The notes below the pieces were generated by a model. The model was not told where the DNA came from and did no database searches. It saw only the letters and a program-made list of their open reading frames with translations. Both the position numbers and the translations under genes were made by a program. A stretch of DNA of 13,044 bases. Source: DASSFZ01 sp036514635. GTDB taxonomy: Bacteria; Chloroflexota; Anaerolineae; Fen-1058. Where the stretch lies: positions 1 through 13,044 of the forward strand of contig DATBWU010000373.1 in the NCBI GenBank assembly GCA_036514635.1, read 5' to 3'. Positions 1 to 7,546 of this stretch are shown in pieces (the stretch's first letter is position 1; each line of letters starts with the position of its first letter).

Positions 1-6
1 GGAGGA
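1..6 (+). promoter_or_regulatory. Ribosome binding site of the S8 protease gene
   Basis: GGAGGA lies 8 nt before the ATG at 15, a strong Shine-Dalgarno match at normal spacing. It fixes the start of the protease and shows that the gene is complete at its 5' end. Its promoter lies outside the window. Confidence 0.85.
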
Positions 7-14
7 AGAGTCTC

Positions 15-3000
15 ATGAAACGTGCGGTTTTGAATCTACTGCTCGCCTTAGCCCTGGCCCTTTCGGTTGCCTCGGCAACCGTTGCGCAGGGTCGAGCCAG
101 ACCCGATCGGTTGAGTGCGGCCCAGATACCGCCAAACGTGCTGGATGCGAAACTGGACCAACCGGTACACCTAAACGACATCCAGACGCCGATGAAGTTG
201 GACACCAACCTCAGTAGTGCGACGGGATCGCAGCGCGTTATCGTTCGGCTCGTGGACGATTCAGTGGCTGAATCGGGGCTGCAGGACCAGTCGGCCCAAA
301 AGGCCCACAAGATGAAGGTCGAGAGGCAGCAAGTCGACTTCCTCAGTCGAGCGCTGAGCCTCGCGCCTGGGGCGAAAGTGATCGCCCGAACCCAGACTGT
401 GCTCAATGCGGTCTTCCTGGAGGTCGACGCGGCTCATCTCGCCGATCTTGCCAGTGACCCGAATGTGCTGCGCATCGACAAGGTTCGAGACTACGAGATG
501 AGTCTGAGTGAGACAGTGCCCTACATCGGCGCCGCCGCCGTGCAGAACCTCGGCTTCGACGGGACAGGCATCACGGTCGCCGTCCTCGACAGCGGCGTCG
601 ACTACACCCACTTTGACCTGGGTGGTTCTGGCAACCCGGCCGACTTCGCCGGCAACGATCCGACGATCATCGAGTCGGGCACCTTCCCAACGGCCAAGGT
701 GATAGGTGGCTACGACTTTGTCGGCTCGAACTGGGTCGGTGGTAGTAGCAGCCCGCCCGAAGCGCCGGATCCCGATCCGCTGGATAAAGGATCGGGCGCC
801 GGGCATGGCACGCATGTCGCCGACATCATCGCCGGCATCGGGCCTGACGTCGGCGTGGCTCCGGGGGCGTCACTTTACGCTGTCAAGGTATGCTCTTCGA
901 TCTCGACCGCGTGCTCCGGCATCGCGTTGATCCAAGGCATGGAGTTCGCCGTCGATCCCAACGACGACAGCGATACTTCTGATCACGTCGACATCGTCAA
1001 CATGTCGCTCGGCTCACTCTACGGGCAGCCCTTCGACGACGATTTGTCATTGGCGGTGGACAACGCCACCGACCTGGGCGTGTTGACCGTCGCCGCAGCG
1101 GGCAACGCCGCCGATAAGCCCTTTATCGTCGATACCCCATCGGCGGCAGACACGGCGCTGTCGGTGGCCCAGACCCAGACGCCGTCGGCCTTCCTCCAGC
1201 TCATCACTGTGGATGGGACCAACTACCAGGCGGTGTTCCAGCCGTGGTCCGCCCCGCTCGTCGGAACCATCAGTGCTCCGGTTCAGTACGGAAACGGCGC
1301 CGGTGGCCATCTGGAGGGATGCTCGGTCGGCCCAGGTGGCGTCAACGACGTCAGCCCGGGCAGCGAGCCGTTCCCGTCTGGATCTCTGGCGGGCAAGATC
1401 GTGCTCGTTGACAGAGGCACCTGCAACTTCAGCGTCAAGATTTACAACATCCAGCGCGGCGGCGGCCTCGCCGGGATCATCGGCCTGGTGGCCCCCGGTG
1501 CTCCCTTCGAGGGTGCCTTTGGCGCGGGCGGGCCGTTCACCATCCCCGGCTACATGATCAGCCAGGCTGATTCCAACGCGATCAAGGCGGCCATCACCGG
1601 CGGCGGTGGAGCCGGCGTCATCGACCCGAACAACCGGGTATCGCTGGTCGGCCAGATGGTCAGCACGTCGTCGCGTGGCCCACAGTTCCAGGACATCACG
1701 ATCAAGCCGGAGATCGGCGCTCCAGGCGCTTCGCGGTCTGCCCAGGCTGGCACTGGCACGGGCGTGACACCGTTTGGCGGTACATCTGGCGCGACGCCCA
1801 TGGTGTCCGGCTCGGCGGCGCTGCTGCTGCAGGCGGAGCCTGGGCTAAGCCCGTTAGAGGTGAAGGCCCGGCTGATGAACAACGGGGAGACGAATATCGA
1901 CATCGACCCGTTCAGCGGCCTGGCGGAGATCAGCCGCATCGGCGGCGGCGAGGTGCGCGTCGACCGGGCTGTAGCGGCCCCGGCAGCGGCCTGGGACGAC
2001 GATGACCCGACGGGCGCACTCAGCTTCGGCTTCCACGATGTGGCCCGGAACAAGATCTTCCTGGAGAAGGAAGTTCGCGTCCGCAACTACTCGCACAGCG
2101 ACATCACTTACGACGTCATCCCCACCTTCCGTTACGCCGACGACGCGGCCAGCGGTGCGGTCAAGCTGATTGCGCCGAGCAAGGTGAAGGTCCGGGCCGG
2201 CCGGGACAAAACCTTCGACGTGCTCATGATCATCGACGGGAGCAAGCTCAGTGGCAACTGGCTGAACTCCGGCTCCGGCGGCGCAAATGGCAGCCTGTTG
2301 AAGCGGAACGAGTTCGACGGCTACTTGATCCTCGACGATGGCAGCCATCCGATCCATCTGGCGTGGCACGTGCTGCCTCGGAAGGCGGCCGATGTGAAGG
2401 CGATGCCACCGTTCCTGAACTTCAAGGATGACACCGCGACAATCAAACTGTTCAACTTTGGCGTGGGCACCGCGCAGAACGACGCCTACTCGCTGCTCGG
2501 CGTCAGCCCCAACCTTCCCCAGGGTGGCCGTGGACAGCAGAGTCCGACCCCTGACCTGCGCGGAGTAGGTGTGAACACCTTCCCGGTACCGGCAAACTTC
2601 TGCTCGGCCCAGCCCTCGTTCATCTGGGCCTTCGCCGTGAACACCTGGGAGAGGCAGACTCACGCCGTGGTGCCGGGCTTCTTCTGGTGGGATCTGGACA
2701 CGGACCGGGACAGCATCCTGGATTACGCTGTGTTCAACTGGGACCTGTCAGAGCCGCTGAGTACCGTGTCGGACGGCCGCAACCTGGCATGGGCCGCCGC
2801 CTACGACGCGACCGGGACGTTCCTGACGACCGCCGACGCGTTCTTCTTCACTGAGCAGTCTACCGTCACCGGCAACACCGTGCTGTACATCTGCGGCGAG
2901 CAGATCGGCCTGACCGGCACGGACATACTGGCGACCAACGTGGATGTGGTGAACGTGTACGCTCTCGACAACTACTACGGTGGCCCGGGCGATGTCATGG

Positions 3001-3254
3001 GGCCATTCACGATCACGCCGCTCGGCGAACAGTACGTCGCATCGCCCGTTGATGTCCCGGGCCACGACAGGGCCGACATCACGGTGGTGGACTACGGCCT
3101 GTTCCCGGGCAACACGCCTGAGATTGGAGTGATGATCTTTACCAACGGCGACCGAGGTGCCGGCGCTCGCGGCGGCGCTACCGAGGACACCGAAGCGCTG
3201 TTCATCCCGACGAAGGCCAACTGGTACTACGTCGAGAAAACGCTCAGGAAGTGA
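15..3254 (+). CDS. Secreted S8 family (subtilisin-like) serine protease with PA domain insertion
   Basis: A 1079-residue exported endopeptidase, probably acting outside the cell. Residues 1-25 form a signal peptide (KR, a hydrophobic Leu/Ala stretch, then a cleavage region near ATVAQG). Residues about 72-165 look like an inhibitor_I9-type propeptide. The catalytic domain follows: Asp192 in AVLDSGVDYTH, His264 in GHGTHVAD, oxyanion Asn363 in AAGN and Ser591 in GGTSGATPMVSG. A PA (protease-associated) domain is inserted between Asn and Ser, roughly residues 400-550, with the typical KIVLVDRGTCNF. The serine box reads GTSGATP where GTSMATP is usual, a substitution next to the nucleophile that should be tolerated. 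Residues about 650-1079 form a beta-rich-looking C-terminal region with no motif I recognise; no sortase, LPXTG or transmembrane anchor is seen, so release to the medium is inferred. The family call is firm and the substrate unknown. It stands alone, facing the lipoprotein gene across a shared terminator. Confidence 0.95.
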   Translation: MKRAVLNLLLALALALSVASATVAQGRARPDRLSAAQIPPNVLDAKLDQPVHLNDIQTPMKLDTNLSSATGSQRVIVRLVDDSVAESGLQDQSAQKAHKMKVERQQVDFLSRALSLAPGAKVIARTQTVLNAVFLEVDAAHLADLASDPNVLRIDKVRDYEMSLSETVPYIGAAAVQNLGFDGTGITVAVLDSGVDYTHFDLGGSGNPADFAGNDPTIIESGTFPTAKVIGGYDFVGSNWVGGSSSPPEAPDPDPLDKGSGAGHGTHVADIIAGIGPDVGVAPGASLYAVKVCSSISTACSGIALIQGMEFAVDPNDDSDTSDHVDIVNMSLGSLYGQPFDDDLSLAVDNATDLGVLTVAAAGNAADKPFIVDTPSAADTALSVAQTQTPSAFLQLITVDGTNYQAVFQPWSAPLVGTISAPVQYGNGAGGHLEGCSVGPGGVNDVSPGSEPFPSGSLAGKIVLVDRGTCNFSVKIYNIQRGGGLAGIIGLVAPGAPFEGAFGAGGPFTIPGYMISQADSNAIKAAITGGGGAGVIDPNNRVSLVGQMVSTSSRGPQFQDITIKPEIGAPGASRSAQAGTGTGVTPFGGTSGATPMVSGSAALLLQAEPGLSPLEVKARLMNNGETNIDIDPFSGLAEISRIGGGEVRVDRAVAAPAAAWDDDDPTGALSFGFHDVARNKIFLEKEVRVRNYSHSDITYDVIPTFRYADDAASGAVKLIAPSKVKVRAGRDKTFDVLMIIDGSKLSGNWLNSGSGGANGSLLKRNEFDGYLILDDGSHPIHLAWHVLPRKAADVKAMPPFLNFKDDTATIKLFNFGVGTAQNDAYSLLGVSPNLPQGGRGQQSPTPDLRGVGVNTFPVPANFCSAQPSFIWAFAVNTWERQTHAVVPGFFWWDLDTDRDSILDYAVFNWDLSEPLSTVSDGRNLAWAAAYDATGTFLTTADAFFFTEQSTVTGNTVLYICGEQIGLTGTDILATNVDVVNVYALDNYYGGPGDVMGPFTITPLGEQYVASPVDVPGHDRADITVVDYGLFPGNTPEIGVMIFTNGDRGAGARGGATEDTEALFIPTKANWYYVEKTLRK

Positions 3255-3266
3255 GCCTGTAACAAG

Positions 3267-3279
3267 CGTAAGACTTACG
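3267..3279. repeat. Short perfect inverted repeat after the protease gene
   Basis: CGTAAG-A-CTTACG, a 6-bp perfect inverted repeat around one base, lies 13 nt after the protease stop codon and 15 nt before the terminator hairpin. The single-base loop is too tight for a normal RNA hairpin, so a protein-binding site or chance are both possible. Confidence 0.3.
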
Positions 3280-3294
3280 TAGTTGGGGGATTTC

Positions 3295-3322
3295 ACCTGA
3301 GGGCTTATCTAAGCCCTCAGGT
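3295..3322. terminator. Bidirectional intrinsic terminator between convergent genes
   Basis: A perfect 12-bp inverted repeat (ACCTGAGGGCTT paired with AAGCCCTCAGGT) closes a 4-nt loop, ATCT. On the plus strand it is followed by CATTTCTT, a moderate U-tract, so it should stop protease transcription. On the minus strand the following bases are GAAATCC, a poor U-tract, so termination of the leftward run is weaker or needs another factor. The last base of the stem is also the last base of the lipoprotein stop codon, which makes the structure part of both transcripts. Confidence 0.8.
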
Positions 3323-3798
3323 CATTTCTTGGGCAAGGCCTGCTCACAGAGAAAGAAGAAACCCGTATCGGATAGTCTGTAGTCGTAATTCTTAGAATCT
3401 GCTCTCAGGATCACTCGATAGCCATCGACGGGCGCTTGGGTATACATTTCGCCCGGCTTCGCGCAACCGAGTGATCCATCATTCCACACAACGGCCTGTG
3501 CACCCACCACCTCGATCGACTGGCGGTCGATCCCTGTTCTATGCGCCAGATCATCGATAACACTGTTCAGCAGGTCGTCAGGCACTTCGCCAACGACGAG
3601 CGCCGGCTGTGTTGGACTGATCGTCTCAAGGGGCTTGATCGGCCTGATAGCATCCCGTGTCACAGTCACTGCGGGTCCCGTCGTCGCGGTGGGGACCGAT
3701 GGCTCAGAGCCTGTCGCCGGCAGCTGCGGCGCGCACGCCGCCGACAGCAATAGCAATGCCACAAACACAACGCGGAGTACATGTCGATATATGGACAT
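3322..3798 (-). CDS. Small predicted lipoprotein of unknown function
   Basis: A 158-residue exported protein. Residues 1-22 have a lipoprotein signal shape: basic YRHVLR, hydrophobic VVFVALLLL, then SAAC with Cys22 as the likely lipidated residue. Position -3 is Ser rather than the preferred Leu/Val/Ile, so the lipobox is imperfect. Residues 23-65 are Pro/Thr/Ser-rich, like a surface tether. The folded part (about 66-158) contains WNDGSLGCAKPGEMYTQ (from W105) followed by GYRVIL and a terminal FFFLCE; Cys112 and Cys151 could form a disulfide. A similar W-x-D-x-x-L-G-C / Y-T-Q / G-Y-x-I-x-L pattern recurs, from memory, in small secreted proteins of Chloroflexota and cyanobacteria; its role is not known to me. 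GGGAG at 3807-3811 sits 8 nt from the ATG; a nearer GAGGAG abuts the ATG and is too close. It is the last gene of the leftward run, 80 nt after queA. Confidence 0.75.
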   Translation of the reverse strand: MSIYRHVLRVVFVALLLLSAACAPQLPATGSEPSVPTATTGPAVTVTRDAIRPIKPLETISPTQPALVVGEVPDDLLNSVIDDLAHRTGIDRQSIEVVGAQAVVWNDGSLGCAKPGEMYTQAPVDGYRVILRADSKNYDYRLSDTGFFFLCEQALPKK

Positions 3799-3878
3799 CT
3801 CCTCTGCTCCCGTTCTATCCAGAGTTATTCCTGATTATGAAGACGCCGGTTTGCAGGGTTGAGTTCCCGATCCACCTC

Positions 3879-4925
3879 TTACAAGATGAGCATGGCATCG
3901 CCGAATGAGAAGAACCGGTATCGCTCGGCAATCGCCACGCGATACGCTTCCAGAATTTTGTCGCGTCCGGCAAACGCGCTGACCAGCGCCAGCAGCGTCG
4001 AGCGCGGCTGATGGAAATTGGTGATCATCGCATCGACGACGTGAAACTCGAAACCAGGCGTAATGTACAGATGCGTGTCGCCCTCGAACGACGACACACG
4101 GCGATCGGTTCGGGATCGAGCCGCCGTCTCCAAGGTCCGCACGGCAGTCGTGCCGACGGCGATCACTCGCCCGCCGGCCTGTCGTGCCCGATCGACTTGC
4201 TCTGCCGCTTGGGCACTGAGGCGGCAGTATTCCGTGTGGATGCGATGTTGCTCGACTTCGTCCTCGTCGATCGGGCGAAACGTGTCCAGCCCTACCCGCA
4301 ATTCGACAAAGGCCATCTCCACACCCTGCTCGCGAAGCGCTTGCATGAGCCTCGGTGTGAAGTGCAGGCCCGCCGTTGGCGCGGCCGTCGAGCCGGGCGC
4401 GCGCGCAAAAACCGTCTGATACCGTTCGGCATCGCGCAGCGGCTCGTGAATGTATGGCGGCAAGGGCACGCTCCCCAGCGCGTTCAGATCGGCATCGATC
4501 GGGCGATTGAACCGCAAGACACGCCCACCGCGATCAAGCTCCGCGATCACCTCTGCGGCAAAGTCGATAGCATCCCGCTCAAGGGCGGGCACGATTCGCA
4601 ACCGTGCGCCGGCTCGCACGGCCGATCCGCCCACCAGCGCCTCCCACGTCGTCGCGTCGAGCCGCTTGATCAATAGCACTTCGACGCGACCGCCAGTCGG
4701 GACCTTCACCGCGCGCAGCCGGGCGTGCAGCACTCGCGTATCGTTGAACACCAGCACATCGCCGCGCCGCACGCGCGCCGCGTCGCCCAGATCGCGGAAG
4801 TGTCGGTGTGCCAGCGCGCCGCTCGCGCGATCGAGCACCAGCAATCGAGCCGCATCACGCGGCTCGATGGGGGTCTGGGCGATCAACTCTTCGGGGAGAT
4901 CGTAATCGAGGTCAGAGGTTTTCAA
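3879..4925 (-). CDS. queA: S-adenosylmethionine:tRNA ribosyltransferase-isomerase
   Basis: Cytoplasmic enzyme that transfers and isomerises the ribosyl group of SAM onto preQ1 at wobble position 34 of tRNAs for Asp, Asn, His and Tyr, giving epoxyqueuosine. The 348-residue product matches the family length (about 340-360). Family motifs appear in order: VFNDTRV (59-65), PLPPYI (154-159), GSTAAPTAGLHFT (178-190), VELRVGLDTF (207-216), HRIHTE (227-232), VGTTAVRTLE (257-266), TNFHQPRSTLLALVSAFAG (302-320) and RFFSFGDAMLI near the end. The start is TTG: no ATG or GTG lies in frame between it and the upstream stop, a GGAG precedes it by 9 nt, and the resulting N-terminus (MKTSDLDYDLPEELIA) aligns with the E. 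coli one. It follows DUF2905 by 60 nt on the same strand. tgt, often next to queA, is absent from the window. Confidence 0.97.
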   Translation of the reverse strand: MKTSDLDYDLPEELIAQTPIEPRDAARLLVLDRASGALAHRHFRDLGDAARVRRGDVLVFNDTRVLHARLRAVKVPTGGRVEVLLIKRLDATTWEALVGGSAVRAGARLRIVPALERDAIDFAAEVIAELDRGGRVLRFNRPIDADLNALGSVPLPPYIHEPLRDAERYQTVFARAPGSTAAPTAGLHFTPRLMQALREQGVEMAFVELRVGLDTFRPIDEDEVEQHRIHTEYCRLSAQAAEQVDRARQAGGRVIAVGTTAVRTLETAARSRTDRRVSSFEGDTHLYITPGFEFHVVDAMITNFHQPRSTLLALVSAFAGRDKILEAYRVAIAERYRFFSFGDAMLIL

Positions 4926-4934
4926 CGCTGCGGT

Positions 4935-4938
4935 CTCC
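4935..4938 (-). promoter_or_regulatory. Ribosome binding site deciding the queA TTG start
   Basis: GGAG on the minus strand, 9 nt upstream of TTG at 4925. Reading upstream in frame from the TTG, the codons reach a TGA without passing any ATG, GTG or further TTG, so this site and codon are the only workable start. Confidence 0.6.
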
Positions 4939-4985
4939 GCGCGCTTTCGGAGTCTGTAGTGAATTCTTCATGTGCGCAACGTGAG

Positions 4986-5228
4986 TTACTTGTGGAATAG
5001 CCGGGCGACGATGTTCAATATCAGGGTTAAGAGCAGGCTCAACAATAGCATCGTCCCCAACGGGACGAAACACCCGAAGTTTTTGCCCTCGATGCGAATA
5101 TCGCCTGGCAGGTTGCCTAGCAACGGAATCTTTCCGAGCAGCCACAACAGCCCGCCGATGGCCGCGAGGACGAATCCAATAATCACCATCCACTTGCCGA
5201 GGTCATTCAGGCCCATTGCCTCAATCAT
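4986..5228 (-). CDS. DUF2905 family small membrane protein
   Basis: An 80-residue protein with two hydrophobic segments, about 12-31 and 55-74, joined by the diagnostic loop LPGDIRIEGKNFGCFVPLG (40-58). This loop plus a second leucine-rich helix is the hallmark of DUF2905, a family of unknown function. Both ends are probably cytoplasmic or both outside; the sequence does not settle topology. Two starts are possible: ATG at 5228 with no evident ribosome site, or ATG at 5216 (MGLNDLGKW) with GAGG only 2 nt upstream. The second begins nearer to where the conserved region begins and may be the true one; the longer form is given here. DUF2905 genes commonly sit beside queA and ruvB, and this one does: queA follows by 60 nt, while the kinase gene separates it from ruvB. 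Confidence 0.88.
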   Translation of the reverse strand: MIEAMGLNDLGKWMVIIGFVLAAIGGLLWLLGKIPLLGNLPGDIRIEGKNFGCFVPLGTMLLLSLLLTLILNIVARLFHK

Positions 5229-5232
5229 GCAT

Positions 5233-5259
5233 CATTCAGAATTCCGCATTCAACATTCA
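5233..5259. repeat. Three short CATTCA direct repeats between kinase and DUF2905 genes
   Basis: CATTCA occurs at 5233-5238, 5247-5252 and 5254-5259, with a GAATTC between the first two. The cluster fills the 31-nt gap between the kinase stop and the DUF2905 start and is markedly AT-richer than the surroundings. It may be a low-complexity intergenic filler; no function can be inferred. Confidence 0.4.
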
Positions 5260-7536
5260 TCACGGCACGTCCCGCACGCACCGGAATCCGATATCATCCG
5301 ACCAGCCATCCACGCTGGCCCTGCGGCGGATCGTCGTCGTGGCGCGATCGCCGTTGGACTTAAACGAGCCACCCCGAATCACGCGCTGTAGTCCGCTGCC
5401 CGGCCCCTGCGGGTTCTCCGAAGAGGACAAAGCGTAGTAATTGCCACCGTACCAATCGGATACCCACTCCCACACATTGCCGATCATATCATACGCGCCA
5501 AACGGTGAGACGGCATTCATGCTGGCAACAGGCATCGGCTGGCCGACCCCACGCTCGGCAGTGTTCGCCAGATCGCGCGAGAAGGAATTGCCCCAGGTAT
5601 AGATGTTTTCAGTGTAGCCCTTGGCCGCCAATTCCCACTCGGCCTCAGTCGGTAGGCGTTTGCCCACCCAACGGCAGAACGCCACGGCATCGTTCCACGA
5701 TATAACTGTGGCGGGGTGCCGCTGGCGATCGGGCGCGTTGTACGTGCGCCAGGTTGTGGCATCACCTTTCTTCTCCGCATCGGTGACGTAACCGGAGTCA
5801 TTCACAAAGCTTGCGAACTGCGCGACCGTCACCTCGACCGCATCGATGTAGAACGGATCGAGCGTCACCCAGTGCGGCGGCGTCTCGTCGGGATCGAAAC
5901 TGCCGGTGGTCGCACCCATCTTGAACGTGCCGCCCGGCACGGTGACCATTCCTGCAGGTGCATCGGACAGCGACGCCGCCGGCGGGGGCTGAGCGGTTGA
6001 CGCCAGCCCAGGCGCCGACCGCGTTTCGGCGGAGCGAGTCGCTTTGGATGAAGCCGGCCCGGTCGCAGTCGCAATCGAGGTTGGCTGCGCAAACGCCGGT
6101 GCGCCGTCGGCATTCGCGTTAAATATGAGCAGAACGAGCAATAGCAGAACCAGGATAATCGCAATAACGGCAACCGCTCGACGTGCGTCGACGCGCGCCC
6201 GCATGGCGCGCACGGTTTCTGCGGCCTGCTGCATGCGCGCGGTCAATGCAGGTACCGTCGGCTGCGCGGCAGTGGATTTGCCGCGTCCCTTGACCGCTGG
6301 TGACTTCTTCAACACGCGCGTCGTCGAGGTGCGCGCGCGTTTGCCTGACGCTGGCGTGGCTGTGCGGGCGGCCGCGCGCGTAGCTGTGCGTACGGCCATT
6401 CGCTCGCTGAACACTGCGCGGGTGCGTTCGATGGCACGCCGGATCAACGCGGCTATCGCAGCCGCCGCGCGGCGCAACCAGCGCCCCAAGCGCGCCAATG
6501 CCTCTCGAATCGCGCGCCCGACCCGTCCAAGTTGTATCCACAGCCAGGTTCCTGCGCGGCGCGCATGAACCGCCGTCTTCTGCGCCAGGTCGACGGATCG
6601 ATCACGGGCCTGCGCGACACGAACCGAAGCCGGCTGTGCCTGAGTATGCGGCTTGGCAGCCGGAGCCAGGGCCAGCGGTGGCATGCTTCGTTCGCCGGGC
6701 AAGAGGAACTGATTCGGCGTACCGACGGCGCGCGCCAGATCGGCCACCATTTGCTCGGCGGTCTGATAGCGGCGGTTGGCATCTTTCTCCAGCGAGCGCA
6801 GGATGACCTGCTCGACAGCCAGCGGTAACTTGGGATTGATCTCGCGCGGCGGGCGCGGCGGCTCGGTGATGTGCTTGACGACGACGGCCATGCCGCTGTC
6901 GGCCTCGAACGGCACGCGGCCCGTGAGCATTTCGTGGAGCGTGCAGCCGAGCGAATACAGATCGGATCGGCCATCGACCGGCAGGCCTTGCGCCTGTTCC
7001 GGCGACATGTAGTCGGGCGTGCCCATGCCGATGCCGCTCTTGGTCAACTTGCGATCGCCCGCGCGGATTTTCGCCAGGCCGAAATCGGTGAGCAAGGCCC
7101 AGTTGCCTTCGCCGAGCAGGATGTTGCCCGGCTTCACGTCGCGGTGAATCACGCCCTGCCGATGCGCGTAGCCCAGCGCCAGGCCGACCTGCGTGACGAT
7201 CTCCAGGGTCAGCCGCAGATCGAGCGGCAAGCCCATCTGCTCCTTGAGCGTGCCCGTATCGACGTACTTCATGACGATGTACATGATGTCGCCGATCTGA
7301 TCGAAATCGTACACGGGCAGGATGTTCGGGTGATCGAGTTGAGCGACGGCGCGGGCTTCCTGCTTGAAGCGCTCGAGGAAACCGTCTTCGTCGATGAAGT
7401 GCGGCGAGAGGACTTTCACCGCGACGTAGCGATCCAGTTTTTCCTGGTACGCTTTGTACACGGTGGAGGTAGCGCCTTTGCTGATCCGTTCGAGGATCAG
7501 GTACTGGCTCAGGCGTTGACCGGTGAGGTCGGCCAT
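5260..7536 (-). CDS. Membrane Ser/Thr protein kinase fused to an FGE-sulfatase (SUMF1-like) domain
   Basis: A 758-residue one-pass membrane protein. The N-terminal Hanks-type kinase (about 11-270) has Lys41 in AVKVL, Glu60, catalytic HRDVKPGN (131-138, Asp133), DFG (151-153) and SPE (178-180). It is an RD kinase, probably switched by activation-loop phosphorylation (Thr165, Ser167 and Thr173 are candidates). Its glycine loop is degenerate: ISKGATSTVYKA keeps only the middle glycine. Residues 326-376 are Arg-rich and amphipathic, 377-452 a basic Ala/Thr/Lys linker, 453-472 a transmembrane helix, and 473-528 a Pro/Ser/Thr spacer. Residues 529-757 form the FGE-sulfatase domain (MVTVPGGTFKMG, RLPTEAEWE, GNVWEW, IRGGSF, GFRC). 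The two catalytic cysteines of true formylglycine-generating enzymes are replaced (Ser727, Ala732), so a sensory or binding role outside the cell is inferred. The start at 7536 begins MADLTGQRL, 10 nt after the ruvB stop, with only a weak ribosome site, suggesting translational coupling. The 92 in-frame codons upstream overlap ruvB and look non-coding. Confidence 0.93.
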   Translation of the reverse strand: MADLTGQRLSQYLILERISKGATSTVYKAYQEKLDRYVAVKVLSPHFIDEDGFLERFKQEARAVAQLDHPNILPVYDFDQIGDIMYIVMKYVDTGTLKEQMGLPLDLRLTLEIVTQVGLALGYAHRQGVIHRDVKPGNILLGEGNWALLTDFGLAKIRAGDRKLTKSGIGMGTPDYMSPEQAQGLPVDGRSDLYSLGCTLHEMLTGRVPFEADSGMAVVVKHITEPPRPPREINPKLPLAVEQVILRSLEKDANRRYQTAEQMVADLARAVGTPNQFLLPGERSMPPLALAPAAKPHTQAQPASVRVAQARDRSVDLAQKTAVHARRAGTWLWIQLGRVGRAIREALARLGRWLRRAAAAIAALIRRAIERTRAVFSERMAVRTATRAAARTATPASGKRARTSTTRVLKKSPAVKGRGKSTAAQPTVPALTARMQQAAETVRAMRARVDARRAVAVIAIILVLLLLVLLIFNANADGAPAFAQPTSIATATGPASSKATRSAETRSAPGLASTAQPPPAASLSDAPAGMVTVPGGTFKMGATTGSFDPDETPPHWVTLDPFYIDAVEVTVAQFASFVNDSGYVTDAEKKGDATTWRTYNAPDRQRHPATVISWNDAVAFCRWVGKRLPTEAEWELAAKGYTENIYTWGNSFSRDLANTAERGVGQPMPVASMNAVSPFGAYDMIGNVWEWVSDWYGGNYYALSSSENPQGPGSGLQRVIRGGSFKSNGDRATTTIRRRASVDGWSDDIGFRCVRDVP

Positions 7537-7546
7537 CTTTGCATAC

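Noticed and set aside
1854..2663. 269-residue reverse-strand reading frame inside the protease gene
   Set aside because: Antisense to a fully supported gene; composition rich in Val/Arg/His/Asp is typical of GC-rich antisense frames and no family motif is present.
5260..5960. True formylglycine-generating activity of the kinase's C-terminal domain
   Set aside because: The two catalytic cysteines are absent and no sulfatase gene is nearby.
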